A stretch of DNA of 64,000 nucleotides from a virus, in IMG/VR virus record IMGVR_UViG_3300050343_000215, positions 1 through 64,000 of that record. One strand, given 5' to 3'. The position numbers and the translations under genes were made by a program. Shown piece after piece: positions 6,395-14,502 of this stretch (positions within the stretch are counted from its first letter, which is position 1; each line of letters starts with the position of its first letter). The notes under the pieces are model-generated. The model was not told the DNA's origin. It saw nothing but the letters and a program-made list of their open reading frames with translations, and searched no databases.

Positions 6395-7007
6395 TGTTAT
6401 GACTGATGTTGAATGAAAAAGTTAGTCTCTGCTCAGTTCTGTTTGTTGCTCCTACTTTTACTGAATGATGTAAATGTGGTGGAAACAAAACTAAATTGCC
6501 ATCAGAGAATGGAGTGGGATAAAACTCTTCATAATAATCTCTCAATGGTGTGGTTTGATGAGCAAAAGATTGTTGAGTTCTATGTGAGTATTCTGTTTTG
6601 ATAAAATAAAATGATCCAGGGAAACAATTTTTTGCAAAATATACTCCAGACCAAAATGGATCCTTTCCATCAACTGTCAAATGATTATGTGGTTCTTGAC
6701 CCTGACCATCATAATATGCATTATACCAGAACGCTGTATACCTTAAATCAGTCGGCATATTCTTACTGAGCATGATCTTCTTGATCTGGAACATAATATC
6801 TTCCTTCAGATCATCTACAATAGCAGGAGGAACATATGGATCATCCTGTCTCACTTCAGGGAATGATGTATTTAATGGAACGTGCCATGATTCTGGTTTG
6901 CGATCACATTTATCCCAGTTACCAAACTCTCCCGCGTATTTCCGATGAGCATCAAACTCAGTTTGAATAACAGGAGTAGCAAATAAATTTAATATTTTTG
7001 TTTTCAT
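6381..7007 (-). CDS. 2OG-Fe(II) oxygenase, TIGR02466-like paralogue
   Basis: The 208-residue protein shares the blocks WYNAYY.GQGQE.HNHL, WSGVYFAKNC.PG and VLFPPHL.H with its neighbour at 5741-6394. Both start with a hydrophobic NLFATPVI/ELFSTPII strand. The iron ligands appear intact. The pair has diverged clearly, so the duplication is not recent. The gene overlaps the upstream oxygenase by four bases. Confidence 0.8.
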   Translation of the reverse strand: MKTKILNLFATPVIQTEFDAHRKYAGEFGNWDKCDRKPESWHVPLNTSFPEVRQDDPYVPPAIVDDLKEDIMFQIKKIMLSKNMPTDLRYTAFWYNAYYDGQGQEPHNHLTVDGKDPFWSGVYFAKNCFPGSFYFIKTEYSHRTQQSFAHQTTPLRDYYEEFYPTPFSDGNLVLFPPHLHHSVKVGATNRTEQRLTFSFNISHNNEKY

Positions 7008-7612
7008 AGTTTTTCAGACCACACTTTAGTTAGCATATTTTTACGATGCTTTTTACTACAAACAAGAGTATCATCAAGATTCATATTATCCTTATACTCT
7101 TTACAATGTATATTAATAGATATAATAATTCTATCGTTATCATCGTAATCCACAGGATCTACACCATGAGATGCCCATGAAGGAAATGCAATGAAGTCTC
7201 CTGAGTTTTGTGTGTCAGGATAATACTTCTTGCCTTTACTAATAAAGTAAAAGCACTTCTGATCCTTGGGCGCTCTTATAAAATGAACCATTGATAACAA
7301 CTGATCACCACTAAAATGTGTGTGAGTAGGATGAAACCCACTAGTTGTTCTATTATAGATCTGACACCACTTGAATACATCATTTACAGTTCTGTCTAGT
7401 AAATCAAGATGATCTAGAATTTCATTCAGTTTCTCATCATAATAACTCTCTAACTCAGGAGGAAAATGCCGAGATTTTGAAGCATTATATGATGAGTAAA
7501 TAGGAAACTGAACACCCTTACGTGGGTAGATGAAGTTATCAATCTTAATTGACCGACTCAGTTCTTCTACCAGAGCATCACTTAATTTATCATTGAACGT
7601 ATGAATGATCAC
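7004..7612 (-). CDS. 2OG-Fe(II) oxygenase-like protein
   Basis: The 202-residue protein contains SGFHPTHTHFSGDQLLSMVH and later SGDFIAFPSWASHGVDPV, ending the fold with RIIISINIH. This matches the double-stranded beta-helix oxygenase outline with a histidine pair and a distal SH. It is less like the two genes downstream but has the same order of blocks. The third of three consecutive oxygenase genes. Confidence 0.7.
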   Translation of the reverse strand: MIIHTFNDKLSDALVEELSRSIKIDNFIYPRKGVQFPIYSSYNASKSRHFPPELESYYDEKLNEILDHLDLLDRTVNDVFKWCQIYNRTTSGFHPTHTHFSGDQLLSMVHFIRAPKDQKCFYFISKGKKYYPDTQNSGDFIAFPSWASHGVDPVDYDDNDRIIISINIHCKEYKDNMNLDDTLVCSKKHRKNMLTKVWSEKL

Positions 7613-7893
7613 AACTTTCCACTAACAATACCAGAATTTACCACACGAGTATAATTTTGAAGTGTGCCATCTTGAAGACACTTAAGATGCCATCTAGACA
7701 TTTGAACCACACCTTCTTCAGTAGCACCAGTGAGAAAATGAGCACCCAAAGGATTCTTTAGAATGCTAGTATACAATCCAAACATACTCTTCTTGATGTA
7801 GAAGGTATCATCAATCCACACGACATTTTCTGGAATACTCTTTTCAATAGTATTATTTGGTCCTAGTGTACTCTTTAAAGATGGGTGAATCAT
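7609..7893 (-). CDS. Hypothetical protein, about 94 residues
   Basis: The start at 7893 (MIHPSLKSTLGPNNTIEKSI) follows the stop of the upstream gene by one base; a longer frame from 7941 would overlap that gene. The protein contains VVWIDDTFYIKKSMFGLYTS. It overlaps the downstream oxygenase by four bases. The function is unknown. Confidence 0.6.
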   Translation of the reverse strand: MIHPSLKSTLGPNNTIEKSIPENVVWIDDTFYIKKSMFGLYTSILKNPLGAHFLTGATEEGVVQMSRWHLKCLQDGTLQNYTRVVNSGIVSGKL

Positions 7894-7894
7894 G

Positions 7895-8179
7895 TTAGTT
7901 TCTTGGTTCAGTTGCTTTGATAGTTGCTTTTCTTCTGTCAACTTTATACCTCTCTATGTGTGTGTTCATATGACCTTCACATTGGAAATAACAATTTCTA
8001 TTACTGCCATCAGTATCCTTGTAGTGGAGATGGTAAGGAAATACCTTATGAAATCCCCCCTCTGAACAACGAGGAGGATCAATTACAGGTCCACGTTGTT
8101 TTCTAGGGCGTCCTGGTTTGCGTTTGGTAATATCACCATCAGCGGCGACAGTGTTGCCCTTGCGATTACGAATTGCCAT
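7895..8179 (-). CDS. AT-hook-like hypothetical protein
   Basis: Near the N-terminus the protein has ITKRKPGRPRKQRGP, with the GRP core flanked by basic residues that defines an AT-hook for minor-groove DNA binding. The rest holds histidines and cysteines (CSEGGFHKVFPYHLHY, CYFQCEGHMNTHIERY) that could bind metal. The 94-residue size fits a small DNA-binding accessory protein. The role is inference. Confidence 0.6.
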   Translation of the reverse strand: MAIRNRKGNTVAADGDITKRKPGRPRKQRGPVIDPPRCSEGGFHKVFPYHLHYKDTDGSNRNCYFQCEGHMNTHIERYKVDRRKATIKATEPRN

Positions 8180-8364
8180 CAGTTAGTTACTTTACGAAGA
8201 GTGAATGTGCCGTCATTGTTGTTAATCCATTCCACTGTTGTTCCCGGTTCCCAACCAGTTGAGTGAATTAGATCATCTGTAAGGTTGAGAACTGCATCAC
8301 CGTTGTCATCATAGTCAACAGTAAGTGTTGCAATTGCATCAGTCATTAGTCGCTTGCTCTCCAT
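8179..8364 (-). CDS. Small hypothetical protein, AbrB-like layout
   Basis: The 61-residue protein contains DAVLNLTDDLIHSTGWEPGT, VEWINNNDGTFTLRKV. A strand, a short helix with TGW.PG, then a strand of the form EW..N.DGT..L is reminiscent of AbrB/SpoVT swapped-hairpin proteins. This is only a layout similarity. It overlaps the downstream gene by one base. Confidence 0.55.
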   Translation of the reverse strand: MESKRLMTDAIATLTVDYDDNGDAVLNLTDDLIHSTGWEPGTTVEWINNNDGTFTLRKVTN

Positions 8365-8522
8365 CTTGGTAGTGGTTGTGATTTTAAATTCTGGAATTCT
8401 TCTACCAGTGTCAAGATCTTGTATGATGTTTGTTTCGCATTACTTTCACTCCAGTTGTCCTGTTGGTAGACCTTATGCAATTCTTTTGAAATGGCGTTAA
8501 TTACTATGTTGTAGTTCGTCAT
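8346..8522 (-). CDS. Small hypothetical protein, 58 residues
   Basis: The frame starts MTNYNIVINAISKELHKVYQ and continues QDNWSESNAKQTSYKILTLV. Its end overlaps the start of the next gene by 19 bases. The whole gap between 8364 and the oxygenase is taken up by this frame, which supports it. The function is unknown. Confidence 0.5.
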   Translation of the reverse strand: MTNYNIVINAISKELHKVYQQDNWSESNAKQTSYKILTLVEEFQNLKSQPLPRWRASD

Positions 8523-8558
8523 TTAATGAACATAACTATGACTAATTATAACACTTTT

Positions 8559-9044
8559 TTACACCCAAAGGTGCATTACTAATATTTTTTTAATACCTCT
8601 TGTAACACGCAGACCACAATGAGGATAGTTGAATGAAGATGGAAACATTAAAGTTTTACCTGCCGATGGTGTGATTACACGATCAATAAATTGAGTCTCT
8701 CCTGATTCAAAATCATCATTAAGGTAAGTTATAGTAGATAGCATTCTATGCATGTTACCTTCAGACCTTTCATCAGAATGCCATGAGAAGTAATGATTGT
8801 TATCTTTATACTCTGCTATCTTAGCATCAAATTTATAACCACGATTGAGTTGACGATGAAACTCTTGAGCAACCAATGGATAAAGTTGTTTGGTATATGT
8901 CTGAATAAGTTTGGATGTGTCAGGATAAGAAGGCAACCAAATAACATTACGAGAACTAAACTTCGTCTGTTCTTTCTGATTGCACTGATAGTTAGAATAT
9001 AATTCTAACTCCTCCTTAGTCCAAACATAATCATACAATATCAT
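8559..9044 (-). CDS. 2OG-Fe(II) oxygenase, prolyl 4-hydroxylase type
   Basis: The 161-residue protein carries FSWHSDERSEGNMHRMLSTI, then TYLNDDFESGETQFIDR, and the distal ligand in SSFNYPHCGLRVTRGIKK. HxD, the distal H and a basic residue for oxoglutarate are all present, so it is probably catalytic. It resembles the gene at 147-890 in its core. The start overlaps the upstream membrane protein by 14 bases. Confidence 0.85.
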   Translation of the reverse strand: MILYDYVWTKEELELYSNYQCNQKEQTKFSSRNVIWLPSYPDTSKLIQTYTKQLYPLVAQEFHRQLNRGYKFDAKIAEYKDNNHYFSWHSDERSEGNMHRMLSTITYLNDDFESGETQFIDRVITPSAGKTLMFPSSFNYPHCGLRVTRGIKKILVMHLWV

Positions 9045-9255
9045 TCTTCTGCTTTCTAATTTTTTCTACTCTACGCCTCATCATCCATGTATCAAATTTA
9101 ATTCTTGGATACAAACGAGCGATTAGTAACCAGCGTCTAACGTTGACCCAACTTTCCTTAAAAATTAAATTAAAGTATGGGGCAGCGGTAGGGTCTGTGT
9201 AAATTAAAAATATGAGAAATGCAAAGATTACTATAGAGAGTTCATAGTATATCAT
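9031..9255 (-). CDS. Small membrane protein
   Basis: The start at 9255 (MIYYELSIVIFAFLIFLIYT) overlaps the stop of the upstream gene. It has one N-terminal transmembrane segment followed by a strongly basic tail (WMMRRRVEKIRKQKND). The function is unknown. Confidence 0.6.
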   Translation of the reverse strand: MIYYELSIVIFAFLIFLIYTDPTAAPYFNLIFKESWVNVRRWLLIARLYPRIKFDTWMMRRRVEKIRKQKNDIV

Positions 9256-9437
9256 TGCTCGCTCAATACCTCCAGGCACATGACCTCAATATCTTTCTCG
9301 CTCTCATAATCTAGGAACCACTCACCAAATTCTTCTACCAGGGCACGAGCATTCTCACTGTCTCCTGCCTCCAGGGCAGCACCAATCAATCCATCAATGT
9401 CACACAGAATGTTTTCTACTTGGTTGAGATCGCTCAT
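9252..9437 (-). CDS. Small acidic hypothetical protein
   Basis: The start is ATG 9437 (MSDLNQVENILCDIDGLIGA). The remaining residues are helical and acidic (GDSENARALVEEFGEWFLDY). It lies just downstream of the tRNA and overlaps the membrane protein gene by four bases. The function is unknown. Confidence 0.6.
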   Translation of the reverse strand: MSDLNQVENILCDIDGLIGAALEAGDSENARALVEEFGEWFLDYESEKDIEVMCLEVLSEQ

Positions 9438-9480
9438 GAGAAAAAAATGTAGGTAATGGGGGGGTGGAGATAACTCCAAA

Positions 9481-9564
9481 GGAAGATGTGAGATTTGAAC
9501 TCACGGAGGTGTGATCCTCTCCAGTTTTCAAGACTGGTGCAATAAACCGCTCTGCCAACCTTCC
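9481..9564 (-). tRNA. tRNA-Ser (UGA anticodon)
   Basis: The minus strand folds as a class II tRNA: acceptor GGAAGGT/ATCTTCC, anticodon stem CCAGT/ACTGG with loop CTTGAAA (anticodon TGA), a long variable arm closed by AGAGG/CCTCC, and T arm GTGAG-TTCAAAT-CTCAC. CCA is not encoded. The base after the acceptor stem is T, where most serine tRNAs have G. It lies downstream of a terminator and upstream of small genes. Confidence 0.88.
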
Positions 9565-9567
9565 AGC

Positions 9568-9589
9568 AAAAAAGGGTCCGAAGACCCCT
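9568..9589 (-). terminator. Rho-independent terminator with UUCG loop
   Basis: The minus strand reads GGGTC-TTCG-GACCC followed by six T, an almost ideal terminator with a stable tetraloop. It ends the transcript of the beta-barrel-like gene before the tRNA. A TATAAT sits just upstream of it. Confidence 0.85.
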
Positions 9590-9604
9590 AAATTATAGCA
9601 CAGA

Positions 9605-9976
9605 TCAGAAGTTGTACTTCACACCCAATTTTGCTCCATAACCACGGTCAAGATCTTCGTCGCCTGAACCTACGAAGGATACTTCACCATATGCACCGAG
9701 GTTGTCGGTCAAACCGAGACCCAGACCTGCCTTACCTGAAGGGACGGTATCAGCGTCACCACCATCGGGAGTCAGCACGGTAGCACCGCCCTGGACGTAG
9801 TAAGAACCAGCTTCACCAAGAGCACCTTCGTACCCTACGTGAAGGTCTGTTCCAGCGCCGTTATACTCGGATCCAGTCCAGCCAGCATTTGTTTCTACGT
9901 TGACGTAGGGACCAGCGAAAGCAGCACCAGCAGAAGCGAACAGAGCAGCGGTTGCTGCGAATACAGATTTGAACAT
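9605..9976 (-). CDS. Secreted outer-membrane beta-barrel-like protein
   Basis: The first 21 residues (MFKSVFAATAALFASAGAAF) form a clear signal peptide with a likely AFA cleavage site before GPYVNVETNAGW. The mature part alternates glycine, aromatic and acidic residues (HVGYEGALGEAG, GLGLGLTDNLGAYGEV) and ends in KLGVKYNF, a terminal phenylalanine typical of outer-membrane barrels. At 123 residues it would be a small barrel. Similar short proteins occur in marine Synechococcus and their phages. AAGGAG precedes the ATG and a late-type motif lies upstream. Confidence 0.7.
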   Translation of the reverse strand: MFKSVFAATAALFASAGAAFAGPYVNVETNAGWTGSEYNGAGTDLHVGYEGALGEAGSYYVQGGATVLTPDGGDADTVPSGKAGLGLGLTDNLGAYGEVSFVGSGDEDLDRGYGAKLGVKYNF

Positions 9977-10041
9977 TTAAATAATTCTCCTTAGTGAGAT
10001 GAGTTGTTTGTAATAAGTCTTAACGTTAGGTCAAGACGTTG

Positions 10042-10048
10042 TATTTAT
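10042..10048 (-). promoter_or_regulatory. T4-type late promoter motif
   Basis: AATAAATAC is read on the minus strand about 65 bases before the start of the beta-barrel-like gene. A TTGACC further downstream could be part of a second promoter. The assignment is by motif only. Confidence 0.35.
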
Positions 10049-10052
10049 TGTA

Positions 10053-11156
10053 TCAGAAAGTTTGTGGTGTGTCAACCTTTTCGGTTTCCTCACCAACGCT
10101 AGCGTCAAGTTTGTCATACAGTTCAATGAAAGAAGTTTTAGTTTCCTCATCAAAACGGTTCACACAAACCTCAATAGACTTCATGCGTTTGTTGAAAATA
10201 GCGTAGGCACGGATGATGTGGACCAGGCGACGTGTTGAGATCACTTCATCAATGCCTCCGTCATTGAAGGTCTTACGAATAATATCTGCCCACTGAGCAA
10301 GTTTCTCACAGAACTCACGATCTTCTAGACCAAGTTCATGAGATATACCCTCAAGAATACGTTGCTCAACTTTAGGAGTAGGATATTCCTGCTCAAAGGT
10401 GAGAGCGAAACGCTCAAGGAATGCCTCATTCAGTACATTAGTACCGATGAAACGACCGTCATCAGAACCCTTACCTTTAGTATTGGCAGTGGCGATGACA
10501 TTAAAACCAGCAGCGGGTTTTACATATTGACCAGTCTTCTTGAGGAACACACCTTTACCCTCAAGAATAGATTGTAAGCACATAACTTTGTTGCTGGCAA
10601 GATCAATCTCATCCAACAACAAAATAGCACCACGCTCTAATGCTTCAATCACAGGACCATTATGCCATACGGTGTTACCATTGACCAAACGGAATCCACC
10701 GATCAGATCATCCTCATCAGTCTCAATAGTGAGATTGACACGGATAAGTTCGCGACCAAGTGTAGCACATGCCTGTTCAACACTGAGGGTCTTACCATTA
10801 CCAGACATACCAGTAACGAACACAGGGTAGAAGATCTTAGAGCTTATGATCTTCTTCATATCGGTAAAGTTACCGAATGGAACAAAAGTATCGTCCTTAG
10901 TAGGAACAAGATTTTGAACAACAGACTCAGAAACAGCAGCAGGAGCAGCGTAAGTTTGCTCTAGTTTCTCTTGAACAGAGAGATTCCACTTGCCATAACC
11001 AACCTTATACTGCTCAACGCGCTTCATGATGGTAGGATAGGTAACACCAAACTCAGTAGCGGCGGCACGAACTGCATCACCACTAAACTCATCACCATAG
11101 TGAGTTGAGATGAATGCGGTCAGAGCGTTCATATCAATGTTGATCTTACGTGGCAT
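10053..11156 (-). CDS. cobS: CobS-like AAA+ ATPase
   Basis: The protein of 367 residues from ATG 11156 (MPRKINIDMNALTAF) is an AAA+ ATPase of the CobS type, the small subunit of aerobic cobaltochelatase. Walker A is GMSGNGKT near residue 120, Walker B is ILLLDEID near 183, and sensor-like IATANTKGKG follows. An N-terminal segment of about 100 residues precedes the ATPase core. Phage cobS is common in cyanophages and its role there is debated. The nearby HExxH/VWA gene (12265-14415) may be its partner, as in MoxR-VWA pairs. Confidence 0.85.
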   Translation of the reverse strand: MPRKINIDMNALTAFISTHYGDEFSGDAVRAAATEFGVTYPTIMKRVEQYKVGYGKWNLSVQEKLEQTYAAPAAVSESVVQNLVPTKDDTFVPFGNFTDMKKIISSKIFYPVFVTGMSGNGKTLSVEQACATLGRELIRVNLTIETDEDDLIGGFRLVNGNTVWHNGPVIEALERGAILLLDEIDLASNKVMCLQSILEGKGVFLKKTGQYVKPAAGFNVIATANTKGKGSDDGRFIGTNVLNEAFLERFALTFEQEYPTPKVEQRILEGISHELGLEDREFCEKLAQWADIIRKTFNDGGIDEVISTRRLVHIIRAYAIFNKRMKSIEVCVNRFDEETKTSFIELYDKLDASVGEETEKVDTPQTF

Positions 11157-11239
11157 GTGGTGTGTCTCGGTTGCGAACAATGTTAATATACAGTATTTGA
11201 AGGGTCGTGGGCGAGACCCTGTGCCAGTTTACAAACTGT

Positions 11240-11719
11240 CTATTGGGAACCGTATTTTACCGCTAGGGTAAATCGGTGTCGGTTTGTGAACGATGTAGCG
11301 CGATGCCTTAAAGTTGCATCAAATTGAACCATTCTGTTTGAATAAGGAAGAACTCCTGTAATTTGATTATCAATTAAGAATTGTGTCTCTCCCTGCATTT
11401 TTAGATTCCATTTTTGATTAGCATAGAATAGAAACGTATAACCTTGCCTACCATCAACATGATAGTCTGGACTCTCACCAGCAGCGAAACAATTTACATA
11501 CATTCTATCAAATGGATGCTCAGTTATATCAACAATCTCGTCAAGTTTATAACGAAACAATTCGTAAATCCAACTTGCCTCCTCAATGGAATGAATCATA
11601 CCAGTAGGTTTTGCACCGGGATGATCAACCTCACCATAAAGATATGGTGCTGTCATGCAGTATCTTACTACATCTTTATAATCAACTTCAGATAAAAAAT
11701 TATCAAATATCTCAATCAT
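11240..11719 (-). CDS. 2OG-Fe(II) oxygenase
   Basis: The start at 11719 (MIEIFDNFLSEVDYKDVVRY) is chosen because the upstream gene ends at 11724. The 159-residue protein has the first ligand pair in SPDYHVDGRQGYTFLFYAN and the distal histidine in ATLRHRATSFTNRHRFTLA, with the arginine for oxoglutarate after it. All key residues appear present. It lies between cobS and a hypothetical gene. Confidence 0.75.
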   Translation of the reverse strand: MIEIFDNFLSEVDYKDVVRYCMTAPYLYGEVDHPGAKPTGMIHSIEEASWIYELFRYKLDEIVDITEHPFDRMYVNCFAAGESPDYHVDGRQGYTFLFYANQKWNLKMQGETQFLIDNQITGVLPYSNRMVQFDATLRHRATSFTNRHRFTLAVKYGSQ

Positions 11720-11723
11720 AGTT

Positions 11724-12221
11724 TCAGAAATGGATTTCCAGGTCTCCTTTCTTAAACATCTTTGCACCATGTCTCTGTGCCATGGCGAGTAGACGTTCAG
11801 TCTCAGTCTCAGTCACAGTCTCATCAGATCTAGGCACAAGGTCCACAGACAACTGTTCAAAATGCTCATTCAGTGTAGCACTAGACATAGTTTCCTTCTG
11901 TTTCAGGTTCTCTTGACGATTCTTAATGATGTTAGGAAACTGCCTAGCAAAAATATCTGCATTCTTAATGAACTCATCAGGATGATCAGTAAGATATTCA
12001 GAAGCATGTTGCTCTGCACTATGAATTTCATACTCAGTTTTCAAGAATGTCTTTAAGTAGGAACGGAAACCATATGGTTTTTTGACCTGATTATCAGCTT
12101 TCCTTACCGCATGAGATCCCGTAGTAAAGAATTGACGGTTGTCTGTAATCCATAATGCATAGCAGTTGTAAAGTTCACAATAGTTTCTAGCTTCTAAAAG
12201 TTCCCGTTGGTGCATTTTCAT
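11724..12221 (-). CDS. Conserved-type hypothetical protein, 165 residues
   Basis: The protein starts MKMHQRELLEARNYCELYNC and contains a basic helical middle (KKPYGFRSYLKTFLKTEYE). A consensus TTGACA-N17-TATAAT promoter lies directly upstream, so strong early expression is expected. No domain is recognised. Confidence 0.65.
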   Translation of the reverse strand: MKMHQRELLEARNYCELYNCYALWITDNRQFFTTGSHAVRKADNQVKKPYGFRSYLKTFLKTEYEIHSAEQHASEYLTDHPDEFIKNADIFARQFPNIIKNRQENLKQKETMSSATLNEHFEQLSVDLVPRSDETVTETETERLLAMAQRHGAKMFKKGDLEIHF

Positions 12222-12239
12222 GAGTTCATGTGTATAGTA

Positions 12240-12268
12240 ATTATAAAGGCAGATGTCTCATCTGTCAA
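12240..12268 (-). promoter_or_regulatory. Consensus sigma70 promoter TTGACA-N17-TATAAT
   Basis: Both hexamers match the consensus exactly (12268-12263 and 12245-12240) with 17 bases between them. The -35 lies in the loop of a TGTCTC/GAGACA hairpin. It sits at the stop codon of the VWA gene and drives 11724-12221. Confidence 0.8.
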
Positions 12269-14415
12269 GAGACAAGTGAAGCAAAGGAGGAGAGAAGTTT
12301 CTTGTTGGTGGTCTTCTTCTTCAAATTGTCACGAAATGCTTTACGAACCTCAGCAACACTGGCATCATCAGCAACATTGAACTCAGTCTCAACATTCATA
12401 CCAGAGGCAGAAATAGCATAGAATGAATCATAACCAGCAACAAAACTCATCTCAATGGATTTGAATTTGCGCCAGTTCTTCATGATATTCTCAGGAAGTT
12501 CCATGTAAGAACGACCATTGCTAACGTAACGATAGAAGCGGGAGAAGTCAGAACCAGAACAAATACGAAATCCTAAGATATTAACATCAGGGTTGCGATC
12601 CTTCAGATTTTGAAGCAGAATAGCGGTCAAAGATTGTTCATAATCACCACCCCATGTAGAGAACTCTTTGTATGTGCGACCAAGTTGACGATCACGTAGA
12701 GTAGCAGATCCAGTGCAACGACGGCGACCAAGACCATTTGCACCATAAGGATATTCATAATGATAGGCAAGATCACAACCTTCTCCATCAGTAAGAATGA
12801 CACAGTTCACCTTTTGAAGTTTATTATCGCTCTTGAACTTAGGGATGATAGTGTTAAGTGCGATGATACTCTCATTCAGAGGTGTGCCAGACAGTCCCAG
12901 ACCAGCAGGAACTCTATACCAGCAAGAATACTTGAAAGTGTAGGTGCAACGGAACAGATTAATACACTGTTCCTCAAACTGCTTAGCATTAGTACGGGAA
13001 CTAAGCACATTCAGCAGAGTAAAGTGCTTATTAACATCAATCGTACCTGCTTTCTTTACTGATTTCTCTGGGAGACCTTCTGTGCTGTCATAATCAGGAT
13101 CAGTGAAAACAGGATGCCACTCATTAGTGAAAGCATAAACCTCAAAGGGGATCTGCACTTTCTTACAGAACCATGTTAGATTTAACAGTTGCTTTACAGT
13201 ATCAAGAATAACATCTCCCATAGAACCAGACCAATCCAGCACGAAAATCATGCCATGATTCTTACCGTCAGGAAGAACAGTTACTTTTTTGAACAGATCT
13301 TCATTGTACTTGTATGTGTGCAACATTTTAGTATTAAGCACACCAGTACGAGATGTTGCTTGACGAGCATAAGCATCAGCAGATTTCTTACACTCAAACT
13401 CCTTTACAAGATAGTTGACTTCTTTTAAAGAAGATTTCTTGTATGTTTTATATGCATTGTCAACCTGCTCAAAAACATCACCCCAGTGCTGCATACGTTC
13501 TTGCTGTGCAGCAGTAAATTTTTTAGTAATATAAGGAGTCAGAACTTTAGAATCAACAATGATATTATCCATATACAACTCAGGCAGTTCTACATACTCA
13601 GTCTGGTTAGCATATTCAGACTGATTAGCAAGATCTTCAGCATTCTCATCAAAAGCACGTTGAGTCATAGACTCATTCTCATCACAAGTATCAGCAGCAC
13701 CATTGCTATAAGAAGGTGTGTCTAAATCAGCACGCTCAGCATCCTGATTAGTCTCTTCACCCTGAACCTCTCCCTGTTGATTCTCTTCCTCTCCCTGTTC
13801 TTCAGTCTCACCCTGCTGTCCCTGCTGTTGTGGGGGCATAGGAGCGGGTGTCTGTTGCTTCTCCTGTTCTTTCAGGTAGTCAACAATATCTTCACAGATA
13901 GCAAGAACTTCTTCAAATGTCTCAGCATCACCTACACGAGCAACAAATTGCTGCTCAATGTCATTGGCGAAAGGAATCATAGCGAAAGCACCAACCTTGA
14001 AGTGAAGGTTGATACGATCAATGAACGACAAATTCTCAGCGTTGATTTCTTGAATCTCAAAGAAGTCCTGATCATTCAGTTCTTCATAACCCTGATAGAA
14101 ACTACGAGAGAGACCAGGAAACTTACGCTTCATAAGTTTCTCAATACGAGCATCCTCAACAACATTCACAAAGTCTTTAGGAACATTGTTACGAACAGAC
14201 TCACGCCAATCAATATCAGGAGTGTATAATGCATGTCCTACCTCATGCCCCACCAGCATATCGTATACGGTCGCTGACGCCTTATCCCAGACAGGTAAGG
14301 TCAGAACACGGCGAAGAGTATCAAATGACGCTGTAGGCACCGTGCGATGCTCAACGATAAGATTCTCGGTGGCGAGCAGTTTGGCGAGATTGCCTTTGAT
14401 CTCCTGATTAATCAT
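12265..14415 (-). CDS. HExxH peptidase-like protein with VWA domain (CobT-like layout)
   Basis: The 716-residue protein has GHEVGHALY near residue 55, a zinc-protease HExxH motif. A low-complexity Q/E-rich linker at about 190-230 (QQGQQGETEEQGEEENQQG) precedes a von Willebrand A domain whose MIDAS site is DWSGSMGD near residue 397. CobT of cobaltochelatase also has an acidic linker followed by a VWA domain, and this gene is close to cobS. Cyanophage homologues are often called peptidase. The combination suggests a MoxR/VWA-type chaperone or remodelling machine. Confidence 0.75.
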   Translation of the reverse strand: MINQEIKGNLAKLLATENLIVEHRTVPTASFDTLRRVLTLPVWDKASATVYDMLVGHEVGHALYTPDIDWRESVRNNVPKDFVNVVEDARIEKLMKRKFPGLSRSFYQGYEELNDQDFFEIQEINAENLSFIDRINLHFKVGAFAMIPFANDIEQQFVARVGDAETFEEVLAICEDIVDYLKEQEKQQTPAPMPPQQQGQQGETEEQGEEENQQGEVQGEETNQDAERADLDTPSYSNGAADTCDENESMTQRAFDENAEDLANQSEYANQTEYVELPELYMDNIIVDSKVLTPYITKKFTAAQQERMQHWGDVFEQVDNAYKTYKKSSLKEVNYLVKEFECKKSADAYARQATSRTGVLNTKMLHTYKYNEDLFKKVTVLPDGKNHGMIFVLDWSGSMGDVILDTVKQLLNLTWFCKKVQIPFEVYAFTNEWHPVFTDPDYDSTEGLPEKSVKKAGTIDVNKHFTLLNVLSSRTNAKQFEEQCINLFRCTYTFKYSCWYRVPAGLGLSGTPLNESIIALNTIIPKFKSDNKLQKVNCVILTDGEGCDLAYHYEYPYGANGLGRRRCTGSATLRDRQLGRTYKEFSTWGGDYEQSLTAILLQNLKDRNPDVNILGFRICSGSDFSRFYRYVSNGRSYMELPENIMKNWRKFKSIEMSFVAGYDSFYAISASGMNVETEFNVADDASVAEVRKAFRDNLKKKTTNKKLLSSFASLVS

Positions 14416-14502
14416 GCGTTCCTCTCAACTGATACAAGTATAGGGGATGACCCAACGAACGGACCACCCCCTGTGACAGTTATTGAATTGGCACAGGGTG
14501 CC

